NCBI GenBank assembly: GCA_029245865.1
Contig: JAQWOM010000034.1
Span: 78,305-142,304 of the forward strand
Reading direction: 5' to 3'
From: Planctomycetota bacterium
GTDB taxonomy: Bacteria; Planctomycetota; B15-G4
DNA: 64,000 nt
Shown here: positions 1 through 9,602 of the stretch, one piece after another
How positions within the stretch are numbered: position 1 is the first letter of the stretch
How the letters are laid out: each line of letters opens with the position of its first letter
Made by a program: the position numbers and the translations under genes
Notes under the pieces: generated by a model
Databases searched by the model: none
The model's input: only the letters and a program-made list of their open reading frames with translations
Told to the model about the DNA's origin: nothing

Positions 1-435
1 AAGCAGGCGGCAGCGCGTGGGGTGCGACTGATGCTGCCTTCGGACCATCTCTGTGCTCCAGATTTTGAGTCGGATGACGCAACGCGAACAGGTGCCCAGA
101 TCCCGGACGGCTTGATGGGCCTGGACATTGGGCCGGAGACTGCAGCTGCGTATGCGACTGCGATTGCTGAGGCGGGGACCGTTGTCTGGAACGGCCCCAT
201 GGGAGTCTTCGAGCGAGAGGCTTATGCGGCAGGGACCCGAACCGTGGCTGAGGCGGTGGCTGCCTCGCCGGCTTACACTGTTGTGGGCGGCGGAGACAGC
301 GCAGCTGCCGTGAAGCTGTTTGGGCTTGCCGACCGCATCGGACATATATCCACTGGGGGTGGGGCGTCCCTGGAACTCCTGGAAGGAAAAGCGCTTCCAG
401 GCCTTTCGGCGCTCGATCCACCGGCTGCTGTCTGA
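1..435 (+). CDS. pgk: Phosphoglycerate kinase, C-terminal part (5' truncated by window edge)
   Basis: Phosphoglycerate kinase makes ATP and 3-phosphoglycerate from 1,3-bisphosphoglycerate in glycolysis. Only about the last 144 residues are present, because the reading frame is open from base 1. Seen: the family's GLDIGPET stretch, the [10 protein letters not shown] motif and the nucleotide-binding [10 protein letters not shown] / STGGGASLE loops near the C-terminus, all intact. The stop is TGA at 433-435. It is followed after 68 bases by rpe, a common carbon-metabolism neighbour. The product is certain from the motifs; the upstream part lies outside the window. Confidence 0.97.
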   Translation, partial: KQAAARGVRLMLPSDHLCAPDFESDDATRTGAQIPDGLMGLDIGPETAAAYATAIAEAGTVVWNGPMGVFEREAYAAGTRTVAEAVAASPAYTVVGGGDSAAAVKLFGLADRIGHISTGGGASLELLEGKALPGLSALDPPAAV

Positions 436-503
436 TTCGCTACAGCTTGTTGCTCCTCATCTCTATCATTCATCCATGACTTCACTCCTGGACACCTGAC
501 GCG

Positions 504-1169
504 ATGACAGCGCCGCCGGTCAAGATCGCCCCTTCTCTTCTGTCTGCGGATTTCGTCCATCTTGCGCGGGACGTGGCCGCGGTCGAGGCCGCTGGAGCGG
601 ACTGGCTACACGTGGATGTGATGGATGGGCATTTCGTGCCGAATCTCACCATCGGGCCGCCTGTCGTGAAGGCGCTGAAGCAGGTCGCGACCATTCCGCT
701 GGATGTGCACATCATGATCACGGAGCCCGAGCGGTATGCGGCTGATTACGTGAAAGCAGGGGCTGATGTGCTGTCGTGTCATATCGAAACGCAGCCTGGC
801 GCACTGGAATTGACGCGGCAGGCCGGCGCTCGCGCCGGACTTGCCGTGAACCCGGAGACGGACATTGCACCCGTTCGAGACATGCTCGATCGGGTGGACA
901 TGATCTTGGTCATGTCCGTGCATCCGGGCTTCGGCGGGCAGTCTTTCATGCCCGAAGTGCTGCCAAAAATAGAGAGTTTGAGGGCGTGGGGGTATCAAGG
1001 AGACATCCAGATCGACGGTGGTATTTCGCCTGCTACGGTTGACGATGCGGCGGCGGCCGGGGCGAATGTGTTTGTTGCTGGCTCTGCTGTGTTTGGTTCG
1101 GAGGATTGGGCGGCGACCATCGCCACCCTTCGTGAAACAGCAGAAACCCGACTTGGCGTGTCGGCCTGA
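504..1169 (+). CDS. rpe: Ribulose-phosphate 3-epimerase
   Basis: Interconverts ribulose 5-phosphate and xylulose 5-phosphate in the pentose phosphate pathway; cytosolic TIM barrel. The 221 residues match the usual length. Seen: the N-terminal APSLLSADF strand, the LHVDVMDGHFVPN metal/acid motif around residues 35-47, DVHIM, the VHPGFGGQSF loop and the QIDGGI strand, with the phosphate-binding AGSAVFG near the end. The ATG at 504 puts the start exactly where the family begins; no strong Shine-Dalgarno is visible. It lies between pgk and accD on the same strand. Confidence 0.97.
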   Translation: MTAPPVKIAPSLLSADFVHLARDVAAVEAAGADWLHVDVMDGHFVPNLTIGPPVVKALKQVATIPLDVHIMITEPERYAADYVKAGADVLSCHIETQPGALELTRQAGARAGLAVNPETDIAPVRDMLDRVDMILVMSVHPGFGGQSFMPEVLPKIESLRAWGYQGDIQIDGGISPATVDDAAAAGANVFVAGSAVFGSEDWAATIATLRETAETRLGVSA

Positions 1170-1216
1170 CTAGAAACTGATCTTCGCGGTGAAGTGTGCC
1201 GCGCAGGAGCAAGACA

Positions 1217-2080
1217 ATGGGTTCTCTTCCGTGGCTGCGACACAAGAAGCGTGACATTCCAGGTGATTTGTGGGTTCGCTGTTCGGGCTGTAAGCAGACG
1301 ATTTTCGGAAAAGACCTCGACGACGCCTTCAAGGTCTGCCCGAAATGTGGTCATCACTTCCCGATCTCGAGTCACTTGAGAATCGCGTACACCCTCGACC
1401 CCGCAACCTGGCATGAGTACGACGCGGGGATGGGAGCAGTGGACGCCCTCGACTTTATTGACGAGAAGCCGTACGCGGAGAAACTCGAGACTTCAGCTTC
1501 CAGGACGGGGCTGCGCGAGGCGATGCGCTACGGCCTGGGGCGCGTTGACGGCCATCAGATTGTCTTTGGGGTTCTCGAGTTCCGCTTCATGGGTGGAAGC
1601 ATGGGCGTAGTGGTGGGCGAGAAAGTGGCGCGCGCTGTGGAGCTTGCCCGCGACCTCTGCATACCGTTGGTCTTGGTCTCTGCCTCTGGCGGCGCACGCA
1701 TGCATGAGGGCATCTTGTCGTTGATGCAGATGGCAAAAACCTGCGCGGCCCTGGCAACACTGCGAGAGTCAGGCGGTTTTTACATATCGCTCTGCACTCA
1801 CCCCACCACGGGGGGTGTGACCGCTTCATGGGCCATGACGGCTGACATCATCCTGGCCGAGCCTGAGGCGCTCATCGGATTTGCGGGCCCTCGCGTGATC
1901 GAAGGCACGATCAAGAAGAAGTTGCCGGCTGGATTCCAGACTTCCGAGTTCCTGCTCGAGAAGGGCCAAGTAGACATGATCGTTTCGCGACAGGAGTTTC
2001 GTACGACGCTCTCGAGACTGCTTCGCTATCTCCCGGAGCAACCCCAGGGGACTCTTGCGTCTCGGGGTCATTCGACCTAG
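1217..2080 (+). CDS. accD: Acetyl-CoA carboxylase carboxyltransferase subunit beta
   Basis: Beta subunit of the acetyl-CoA carboxylase carboxyltransferase, which transfers CO2 from biotin to acetyl-CoA to start fatty-acid synthesis; it works with AccA, which is not in the window. Seen: an N-terminal four-Cys zinc ribbon (CSGC and CPKC, residues about 21-43) followed by a crotonase-fold domain with the SASGGARMHEG oxyanion region and the FAGPRVIEGT motif. The reading frame extends up to a GTG at 1196, but AGGAG at 1205-1209 sits 7 bases before ATG 1217, and MGSLPWL fits the family N-terminus, so 1217 is chosen (287 aa). Confidence 0.96.
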   Translation: MGSLPWLRHKKRDIPGDLWVRCSGCKQTIFGKDLDDAFKVCPKCGHHFPISSHLRIAYTLDPATWHEYDAGMGAVDALDFIDEKPYAEKLETSASRTGLREAMRYGLGRVDGHQIVFGVLEFRFMGGSMGVVVGEKVARAVELARDLCIPLVLVSASGGARMHEGILSLMQMAKTCAALATLRESGGFYISLCTHPTTGGVTASWAMTADIILAEPEALIGFAGPRVIEGTIKKKLPAGFQTSEFLLEKGQVDMIVSRQEFRTTLSRLLRYLPEQPQGTLASRGHST

Positions 2081-2106
2081 ACTTCCCGCCTCACCGACAC
2101 CCGGTA

Positions 2107-2183
2107 TCCCCGGTAGCTCAGTTGGTTAGAGCATCTGACTGTTAATCAGAGGGTCGTTGGTTCGAATCCAACCCGGGGAGCCA
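2107..2183 (+). tRNA. tRNA-Asn (GTT), CCA encoded
   Basis: A complete cloverleaf of 77 bases. The acceptor stem TCCCCGG pairs with CCGGGGA, the D arm is GCTC/GAGC, the anticodon stem TCTGA/TCAGA encloses loop CTGTTAA (anticodon GTT, U33 normal), the T arm GTTGG/CCAAC encloses TTCGAAT, and G73 is followed by an encoded CCA. It begins 26 bases after accD ends. Confidence 0.97.
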
Positions 2184-2503
2184 TCGGCGAGTTGCCTCCG
2201 ATTCGCGAGGCCTTGTTTTGACCAGGCCCCGAATCCCGAGCCGCCTTTCCAGGCGTTTAGGGCGATCACTGTGGCCCGAGCGAGCCTGCCTCGCACTGCA
2301 AACACGAGAAGGCGTTCATGGGATTCCCCTGATAGATCTCCAGCGGGCCTTAAACATCGAATCTAGCCCAGGCAGGGCCTCACGCTTTCCAATCGCACTG
2401 CTACACTAGAAGCCACTGGGCTTTCTGGGGGGCGCGCACTTCTCGGCCAAATGTTTTTGGTCGCACGTCTCTATGCCCGAGTTCAGAAGCGAGTGCCTAG
2501 CCC
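2184..2503 (+). other. Intergenic stretch without recognised gene
   Basis: 320 bases between tRNA-Asn and the next gene. The open frames crossing it have no family features and one runs out of the tRNA. A weak GGCCT/AGGCC stem directly after the tRNA (about 2209-2229) lacks a clear T tract and is not called as a terminator. The promoter of the following gene should lie here, but no convincing -35/-10 pair is visible. Confidence 0.5.
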
Positions 2504-2893
2504 ATGGACCTGAAATCTGTTTCGACGGACGATTTGAATCGTGAGATCAAGCGGCGTACGTCAGAGGCGGCCAAGCTTTATCAAAAGCGCGATCAAATGC
2601 TCGAGGAGTTGGCCGCTCTCGATGAACGCTTGAACCAGTCTGGCGGGGACACGGCCAATCCGCGTCGGTCCAGTTTTGGCCGGCGGCTCAAGAACGCCAT
2701 GACGCTGGGGGATGCCCTGGCTGAATCGATGGAAATTCGTGCCCAGGTGAGTCCCGCAGAAGCCGCTGATTTGGTGATCGCAAATGGCTATCAGACGGTG
2801 TCGCGTCATTTCAATATGATGGTGAGCAACACGCTTGCCAAGGACTCCCGCTTCAGGCGGGTTTTTCGCGGCCAGTATGAGCGCGTTTCCTGA
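2504..2893 (+). CDS. Small protein: N-terminal coiled coil plus HARE-like winged helix
   Basis: 129 residues, no exact family assigned. Residues about 5-45 are a charged heptad-like helix typical of a coiled coil, followed by a basic Ser/Arg linker. Residues about 62-127 read as a HARE-type winged helix: MTLGDALAESM, then a VSPAEAADLVIANGY helix pair, then NTLAKDSRFRRVFRGQY, the family's characteristic ending. Similar coiled-coil/HARE proteins are common in planctomycetes (family knowledge). It probably binds DNA or chromatin proteins as a dimer (inference). ATG 2504 is the only sensible start. It stands alone, 64 bases before the cobalamin gene. Confidence 0.7.
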   Translation: MDLKSVSTDDLNREIKRRTSEAAKLYQKRDQMLEELAALDERLNQSGGDTANPRRSSFGRRLKNAMTLGDALAESMEIRAQVSPAEAADLVIANGYQTVSRHFNMMVSNTLAKDSRFRRVFRGQYERVS

Positions 2894-2957
2894 GGCGAGT
2901 CTTTCACAATGCGGTTCCCGCCGAGCGGCGTGGAGCCCAACATGGGCATGAACAACA

Positions 2958-3533
2958 ATGGTCAGAATTGACAAGATCTATACACGTGGCGGTGACGGTG
3001 GCATGACGTCGCTGGGCGACGGGACACGAGTCTCTAAATCTTGCTCGCGCATTGCTGCTTACGGCGATGTGGACGAGTTGAATGCTGTGCTCGGGATGTG
3101 TTTGGATCAAGTCTCCGACGCTTCCGAGCGCGCTCTGCTCATAGACGTGCAGCATGAGCTGTTTGATCTCGGTGCAGACCTTTGCACTCCGCCGGCGGCT
3201 GACTCCGACAAGAAGGCCTTGCGTATCGGGGCTGAAGCCGTCAAACGGCTCGAGGCCGCCATCGATTCGGCCAATGAGAACCTCGCCCCGCTGTTGAGTT
3301 TTATTCTTCCTGGCGGAACGCCGCTGGCCAGTGTCTATCACCTCGGGCGTACCGTGTGTCGGCGCGCCGAGCGAGGCATGCAGCGGCTTGCAGAAGATGA
3401 AGGCCATGAGGCGGTCAATCCATCTGCTCTTGAGTACGTGAACAGGCTGTCCGACCTGTTGTTCGTGCTGGCCCGTCGGGCTGCTGGTCAGGATGAAGTG
3501 CTCTGGAAGCCAGGGCACGCGGCGTCCACATGA
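2958..3533 (+). CDS. Cob(I)alamin adenosyltransferase, PduO type
   Basis: Transfers the adenosyl group of ATP to cob(I)alamin to make adenosylcobalamin. The 191 residues match the single-domain PduO family. Seen: IYTRGGDGGMTSLGDG at the N-terminus (ATP-binding loop), YGDVDELNAVLG, and the FILPGG...RTVCRRAER motif near residues 113-140, the ATP/corrinoid signature. It overlaps the next gene by 4 bases (ATGA), so both are probably translated together. No cobalamin-dependent enzyme lies in the window, so the consumer is elsewhere. Confidence 0.95.
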   Translation: MVRIDKIYTRGGDGGMTSLGDGTRVSKSCSRIAAYGDVDELNAVLGMCLDQVSDASERALLIDVQHELFDLGADLCTPPAADSDKKALRIGAEAVKRLEAAIDSANENLAPLLSFILPGGTPLASVYHLGRTVCRRAERGMQRLAEDEGHEAVNPSALEYVNRLSDLLFVLARRAAGQDEVLWKPGHAAST

Positions 3534-3889
3534 ATCCCGCCGTCGTCGGAGCCATTCTCGGTGGACTTGGCGTGACGTTTGGCGCCTTTGGCGCTCATAT
3601 TTTGAAGAGCAAGCTGGCGGTAGACCGTCTCGAAATTTTCGAAACAGGCGTGAGATATCAACTGATTCACGCATTGGCATTGCTGGCGGTTGCCGCCTTG
3701 CTGCGCCAGAATCCCGAAGCGGCTGGTCGCCCGACCTGGCTCTTTCTGTGCGGGACAGTTGTCTTCAGCGGAACGCTCTATGCCTTGGCGCTGGGCGCTC
3801 CGAAGTGGTTAGGCGCCATCACGCCGGTTGGCGGACTCGCTCTCATCGGTGGGTGGATCGCGCTGGCATTCGCCGTGCGCCAGAGCTGA
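3530..3889 (+). CDS. DUF423 family inner-membrane protein
   Basis: 119 residues with four hydrophobic segments, matching the DUF423 (YgdD-like) family. Seen: the N-terminal GGLGVTFGAFGAH motif, YQLIHALALL in the second helix, FSGTLYAL in the third and AITPVGGLALIGGW in the fourth. Function is unknown across the family. The ATG overlaps the stop of the cobalamin adenosyltransferase, and tgt begins 4 bases after its own stop, so it lies inside an operon. Confidence 0.9.
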   Translation: MNPAVVGAILGGLGVTFGAFGAHILKSKLAVDRLEIFETGVRYQLIHALALLAVAALLRQNPEAAGRPTWLFLCGTVVFSGTLYALALGAPKWLGAITPVGGLALIGGWIALAFAVRQS

Positions 3890-3893
3890 TTTC

Positions 3894-5054
3894 ATGGGGC
3901 GGTCGCGTTCACAATCCAAGCGCCATGACATCGGTTTCACGGTGTTGAGGGAGGATGCCTCAGGAGCCCGCCGGACTCGGTTTCAGACGACCCACGGCGC
4001 AATCGAAACCCCTGCTTTCATGCCCGTGGGGACGCAGGGTGCCGTCAAGGCTGTCCTGCCTCGTGATCTTGCAGAGATCGGCTCAGACGTCGTTCTCGCC
4101 AACACATATCACCTGAGTCTCGATGACCGCACAGACCTGGTGGAGCGTGCGGGAGGCCTCCACTCGTTCATGAATTGGAACAAATCCATTCTTACGGATT
4201 CCGGAGGATTCCAGGTGTTCAGTCTGCCGGGGTCGAAGATCACGGAAGACGGAGTGTCCTTTCCGATCGGTGAGGGGAAGCCTCGATACCTTCTGGACCC
4301 CGAGACATCGATGGATGTGCAGCGCCGTCTCGGCGCCGACATCGTGATGGCCTTTGACGAATGCTGTCCACACGACGCGCCGCGAAAGTATGTCACGGCG
4401 AGTTCAGACCGCACGGCCCGTTGGGCGCAACGATGCCTGGACCAGAAGTTGGCGTCACACCAATTGCTGTTCGGAATCGTCCAGGGTGGTGTTCACGAAG
4501 ATCTCCGGCAACGCAGTGCAGCTCAGATCACCGACATGGATTTCGATGGTTTCGCGATTGGCGGGGTGAGTGTCGGAGAGGGTCACGACCTGATGGTTTC
4601 AGTGACGCGCTGGACAGCACCCCACCTTCCGCAAGACAAGCCCCGGTACCTGATGGGCGTTGGACTCCCCGAAGACATTCTCGAGGCGGTCGAAAGCGGC
4701 ATGGACATGTTCGACTGCGTGATTCCAACGCGTTACGCCCGGGGTGGCACCTTGTTCACCAGGAAAGGGCGCTTGCGGATCGGGGACCGGACTCATCGGC
4801 ATGACACGGGGCCGGTGGATGGCAAGTGCGCTTGCTACACCTGCACTCACTACAGCCGCCTGGTGTTGCGGCATCTTCACTACGCCCATGAACCGGTTTT
4901 CGAGACTCTTGCGAGCCTGCACAACCTCCAGTTCTACGAGGATCTGATGGCGGGTTGCCGGCATGAAATCGAGCGGAATCGCTTCGGGGCCTGGAAAGCC
5001 GCGTGGATACGGCGCTATCGCGGCGGAGACGGTGGGAAAGGAAGGGGGGCCTAA
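3894..5054 (+). CDS. tgt: Queuine/preQ1 tRNA-guanine transglycosylase, first paralogue
   Basis: Exchanges guanine 34 of GUN-anticodon tRNAs for a queuosine precursor base. 386 residues from ATG 3894; the frame is open further upstream, but that would overlap DUF423 and gives non-family sequence. Seen: LTDSGGFQVFSLP with the first catalytic Asp, MAFDEC, FGIVQGG, AIGGVSVGE, MFDCVIPTR with the nucleophilic Asp, and the zinc ligands CACYTC plus a His about 26 residues on. Odd: the usual HLxLRPG loop reads HLSLDDRTD, losing RPG. A second tgt lies at 53870-54991. Confidence 0.95.
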   Translation: MGRSRSQSKRHDIGFTVLREDASGARRTRFQTTHGAIETPAFMPVGTQGAVKAVLPRDLAEIGSDVVLANTYHLSLDDRTDLVERAGGLHSFMNWNKSILTDSGGFQVFSLPGSKITEDGVSFPIGEGKPRYLLDPETSMDVQRRLGADIVMAFDECCPHDAPRKYVTASSDRTARWAQRCLDQKLASHQLLFGIVQGGVHEDLRQRSAAQITDMDFDGFAIGGVSVGEGHDLMVSVTRWTAPHLPQDKPRYLMGVGLPEDILEAVESGMDMFDCVIPTRYARGGTLFTRKGRLRIGDRTHRHDTGPVDGKCACYTCTHYSRLVLRHLHYAHEPVFETLASLHNLQFYEDLMAGCRHEIERNRFGAWKAAWIRRYRGGDGGKGRGA

Positions 5055-5133
5055 ACTCCCGTGGGTTGTTGGTCGATGGAGGCCCCATAGGCGCCAATCT
5101 GGTGCTGAATCGCTTGTTTGTGGAGGTTCTTCC

Positions 5134-5940
5134 ATGTCGCATTCGCCCGTCCACGCTCGAGTCCTTTGGGCAATCCCTGCCTTGTTGTTGCTGGTGAGTT
5201 GCGGCGGCTTGACCAGAAACATGCAGCCTTTCGACGTCTCCGATCAGAACGGGCACGTGTTCGTGGGTGGCCTTCCGGTGGATCACCAGCGCGAGGTGTC
5301 TCTGTCTGGTGATTGGGAGGATGGAGACGTTGCGATGATTCTGATCTCGCCTACGGCCTCGGTCGATCTCGTGGGTTGTCCCGGGGCAACTTTTGAACTG
5401 GTCGTTGACCTGTACACCGAATTCGAAGCGGATGGTGGTGTGGAATTGGCGGACGGAGTGCTTTCCGTCTGGTCCGAAAAGAAGGGCGCTGTGCTCGTGA
5501 ACGGGATTCGCGGTCGCGTGCCTGAAGGGATTCGGCTCGAGGTTCGATCTGCAACAGGCGACGTCTGGTTGTCCAGTTTTACGGGCGAACAAGACCTGCA
5601 TGTTGAGGTGGGGACCGGAGCCGTGGCAGTCAAAGACTGCGATGTGAATCAGATGGTCGTGAGCACCGGGACAGGCGAAGTGCGCATGAGTGATTGCACT
5701 GCGGAAACGGTCAGTATGGATCTCGGTGTGGGCTCTTTAGCCGCCTCGAATTGCGTCCTTGAAGACTTTCAGGGGGATTCCGGGACGGGCAATTTCTACT
5801 TCCATGGGAGCCGGCTGGGACGGGCTTCCTTTGTCTCTGCGGTGGGGGACGTCCAGCTCACGGACACGGTGATCAGCGATCTGAGCAACTCGTTGGGCAC
5901 AGGCACTGTTGAGGTGACGGTGACCGGTCAGAGGCGCTAG
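5134..5940 (+). CDS. DUF4097-like beta-helical lipoprotein
   Basis: 268 residues. The start is ATG 5134 because GGAGG at 5122-5126 is 7 bases upstream and it yields a signal sequence ending in a lipobox (LLLVSC, Cys near residue 24). The rest is made of short repeated beta strands with recurring GTG, VGS and GTGN turns (for example VGTGAVAVKDC, STGTGEVRMSDC), the pattern of DUF4097 / putative adhesin domains that build a right-handed beta helix. It is probably anchored in the envelope. Specific function unknown. It lies between tgt and the ArsR-methyltransferase promoter. Confidence 0.8.
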   Translation: MSHSPVHARVLWAIPALLLLVSCGGLTRNMQPFDVSDQNGHVFVGGLPVDHQREVSLSGDWEDGDVAMILISPTASVDLVGCPGATFELVVDLYTEFEADGGVELADGVLSVWSEKKGAVLVNGIRGRVPEGIRLEVRSATGDVWLSSFTGEQDLHVEVGTGAVAVKDCDVNQMVVSTGTGEVRMSDCTAETVSMDLGVGSLAASNCVLEDFQGDSGTGNFYFHGSRLGRASFVSAVGDVQLTDTVISDLSNSLGTGTVEVTVTGQRR

Positions 5941-5969
5941 GGCTCCCGGTTCGGGCTCATGTCGCTTGC

Positions 5970-6005
5970 TTGACCCTCTATATCAGCGTGTTATGATGCG
6001 CTGAT
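5970..6005 (+). promoter_or_regulatory. Promoter with overlapping perfect inverted repeat, leaderless start
   Basis: A -35 TTGACC at 5970-5975, a 16-base spacer and a -10 TATGAT at 5992-5997. Transcription should begin about 7 bases after the -10, at or beside the A of ATG 6004, so the mRNA would have no leader; no Shine-Dalgarno is present. A perfect 7-base inverted repeat (ATCAGCG at 5982-5988, CGCTGAT at 5999-6005) straddles the -10 and the start codon. Its position suits an operator for the ArsR-type repressor encoded immediately downstream (inference). Confidence 0.7.
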
Positions 6006-6963
6006 GACATCGGTGGAATCGATTCCCTATGCCCTGCGGGCTCTTTCGGACGAAACACGGCTGAGGATCCTCAGCCTGCTTCAGAAGGCCGAGCTTTCCG
6101 TGGGCGAGATTGCTCGCTGCCTTGCGACGGGCCAGAGCCGGATCAGCAATCACCTGAAGATCCTTCGCGAAATGGGCTGGATTGGGGAGCGTCACGAAGG
6201 CAGCTACACCTTCTGCCGTCTGGAAGTGCCGACAGGTCATCTGGGGAATCTGTGGGAGGCCCTCGCACCTTCTCTGGAATCACTGGGCCACCGGGATGCA
6301 GACCAGGCACGGTTGGCGGTGGTGTTGGCAGAGCGGACCGACACGCGGGCTTTCTTCGACCGGATTGCAGGTGACTGGGACGTGATCGGAAGCGACTTCG
6401 AGACCGGTACCGGTCGCCTTGAAGCGCTCGGTTGCCTGGTGTCTCCGCAGTTGGTGGTGGCAGATATCGGGTGCGGCACCGGTTATCTCGCGGGAGCGCT
6501 GGGCAGTCACGTCCGCCGATTGATCTGTGTGGACTCCAGTGAAGCCATGCTGAGTAAAGCACGTGACAACCTGAACTCATTGGACTGCGAGCTCGAGTTC
6601 CGCGAGGGAGTCATGGAAGCCCTTCCCCTCGCAGACAACGAGGTCGACGCCGCCTGCGCACACATGGTGCTGCATCACTTGGCAGACTCGCGACCCGGCC
6701 TGAAAGAACTTGCGCGAACCGTGAAGCCAGGCGGGACAGTGGTGTGTCTCGAGATGCTTCCTCACCACGAAACCTGGATGCACGAAACCATGGCGGACAC
6801 CCGCCTTGGTATTGAGCCTGAAGTTCTTGATGACGACCTGCGTGCTGTTGGTTTGAGTGACATTCGCCGCCAGATGCTCACGGATCGCTATGTCGTCGAA
6901 AGCCCCGCAGGCAAGAGTATCCGCCTTCCTCTCTATTTGACCCGAGCTCGATGCCCGGACTGA
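6004..6963 (+). CDS. ArsR-family regulator fused to SAM-dependent methyltransferase
   Basis: 319 residues in two domains. Residues about 5-90 are an ArsR winged helix (ALSDETRLRILSLL, then a recognition helix around TGQSRISNHLKILREMGW). It lacks the Cys pairs of metal sensors, so the ligand is unlikely to be a metal. Residues about 115-300 are a class I methyltransferase with motif I VADIGCGTGYL near 152-162 and the acidic IC-VDSSE after it. Fusions of this type sit beside S-adenosylmethionine-cycle genes in many bacteria. Here ahcY follows after 70 bases, so sensing SAM or S-adenosylhomocysteine is likely (inference). Whether it still methylates anything is unknown. Confidence 0.88.
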   Translation: MTSVESIPYALRALSDETRLRILSLLQKAELSVGEIARCLATGQSRISNHLKILREMGWIGERHEGSYTFCRLEVPTGHLGNLWEALAPSLESLGHRDADQARLAVVLAERTDTRAFFDRIAGDWDVIGSDFETGTGRLEALGCLVSPQLVVADIGCGTGYLAGALGSHVRRLICVDSSEAMLSKARDNLNSLDCELEFREGVMEALPLADNEVDAACAHMVLHHLADSRPGLKELARTVKPGGTVVCLEMLPHHETWMHETMADTRLGIEPEVLDDDLRAVGLSDIRRQMLTDRYVVESPAGKSIRLPLYLTRARCPD

Positions 6964-7033
6964 CTCATTCGCCGAACTCCACACAGGGGCTCTGCAAACT
7001 CCTTTACCATCAACCGAAAATCGGAGATAGATC

Positions 7034-8356
<1,323 letters not shown>

Positions 8357-8398
8357 CGGTCGTCATCTGGTCTGGCTGTCCGTTGTGATATGCCTTGC

Positions 8399-8446
8399 CC
8401 CGGGCCGGTTCTGCCATTGCGCGGAATCGGCCCGGGTGCTTGTTAT
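8399..8446 (+). terminator. Rho-independent terminator after ahcY
   Basis: A 16-base-pair stem (arms 8399-8414 and 8421-8436; the outer nine bases CCCGGGCCG/CGGCCCGGG are perfect, and the inner part has two G-T pairs) with a 6-base loop. It is followed by the T-rich TGCTTGTTAT. It starts 43 bases past the ahcY stop and is the strongest terminator I see in the window. Confidence 0.85.
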
Positions 8447-8513
8447 GCTGCGTTGTTTCTGCTTTTGATGCAGGAAATTCCAGCTAACTTCTCGCTCTCT
8501 ACCGAGGTGTGCC

Positions 8514-9602
8514 GTGCCAAGTACGCAGGATGTTTACTCCGCCCTGAAATCTGTCCCCATGCCTGAACTCGGGGCCGACAAGGACGTGGTCAGTGCTGCC
8601 GCCGTGCGCAACCTCGTGATCTCCGGTGGCGCCGTGTCTTTCGATCTGGTGCTTGCCATCGGGGACGGCGTGCCTGAAGAGCGCGTGCAAGAGCGTCAGG
8701 CTGCGTGCGAGAGTGCGGTCAAGGGTTTGGCGGGCGTGACGAGTGTTCACGTCAAAACATCGGTGCGTCCCGTGCCTGTCGCCAATCAGCGTTCCATCAT
8801 GCCTCATGTCAAGCACGTGATTGCGGTGGCGAGTGGCAAGGGAGGCGTGGGCAAGAGTACGACGGCAGCCAATCTTGCCGTTGCACTGCATCGCCAGGGG
8901 CATCGTGTCGGGCTTCTAGACGCAGATATTTACGGCCCTTCCGTTCCCACGATGTTTGGTGTGTCTGGGCGCCCCGAGCCGGCGGGCGAGAAGCAGATTC
9001 ATCCCATGCATGCGCATGGGATCTCTCTGATGAGCATTGGGTTTCTTGTGGATCCTGATACCCCCATGGTCTGGCGTGGACCCATGGTGCATGGCGCATT
9101 GACGCAGTTCATGGAGCAGGTTGTCTGGGGTGAACTCGATTACGTTGTGGTCGACATGCCGCCGGGGACTGGCGATGCCCAACTGACGCTGACGCAAAAG
9201 GCACCGTTGTCCGGCGCTGTGATCGTGACGACGCCTCAAGAGGTCTCGCTCGTGGATGCACGCAAAGGGCTCAAGATGTTCGAGCAGGTCAAGGTGCCTG
9301 TGCTGGGGATCATCGAAAACATGTCTTACTTCGTGTGTAACTCCTGCGATGCCGAGCACGATATTTTTCTGCGGGGCGGTGGTCGGCGGGCGGCAGAAGA
9401 GATGTCCGTTCCTTTCCTCGGCGAGATTCCACTGCAGTCAGGAATCGCTGCCAGTGGTGATGGAGGTCTTCCGATCGTGCTTAGCGCGCCGGAGAGTGCA
9501 GCCAGCAAGGCGTTTCTCGAACTGGCGAGCACTCTTCACAAGCGCCTCGGCCATGCAGGCGCGGAGCCCTCGGGACTTCAGTCGATGGCCTGGAAAGATT
9601 GA
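8514..9602 (+). CDS. mrp: Mrp/ApbC family iron-sulfur cluster carrier ATPase
   Basis: 362 residues. Residues about 5-90 are a MIP18/DUF59 domain, then a deviant Walker A (GKGGVGKST, near residues 108-116), switch LLDADIYGPS, VVDMPPGTGDAQLT, and the paired cysteines CNSC near residue 275 that bind a bridging [4Fe-4S] cluster in this family. It carries and delivers Fe-S clusters in the cytosol. The start is GTG 8514, with GAGG at 8504-8507. The stop overlaps the start of the DUF971 gene (TGATG), a pairing often seen for Mrp. Confidence 0.95.
   Translation: MPSTQDVYSALKSVPMPELGADKDVVSAAAVRNLVISGGAVSFDLVLAIGDGVPEERVQERQAACESAVKGLAGVTSVHVKTSVRPVPVANQRSIMPHVKHVIAVASGKGGVGKSTTAANLAVALHRQGHRVGLLDADIYGPSVPTMFGVSGRPEPAGEKQIHPMHAHGISLMSIGFLVDPDTPMVWRGPMVHGALTQFMEQVVWGELDYVVVDMPPGTGDAQLTLTQKAPLSGAVIVTTPQEVSLVDARKGLKMFEQVKVPVLGIIENMSYFVCNSCDAEHDIFLRGGGRRAAEEMSVPFLGEIPLQSGIAASGDGGLPIVLSAPESAASKAFLELASTLHKRLGHAGAEPSGLQSMAWKD

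Noticed and set aside
2207..2232. Terminator after tRNA-Asn
   Set aside because: Only a 5-base stem and no T run after it.
6964..7033. SAH riboswitch upstream of ahcY
   Set aside because: The 70-base gap shows no GGAGCGCUGC-type core or pseudoknot pairing; regulation is better explained by the ArsR-methyltransferase upstream.
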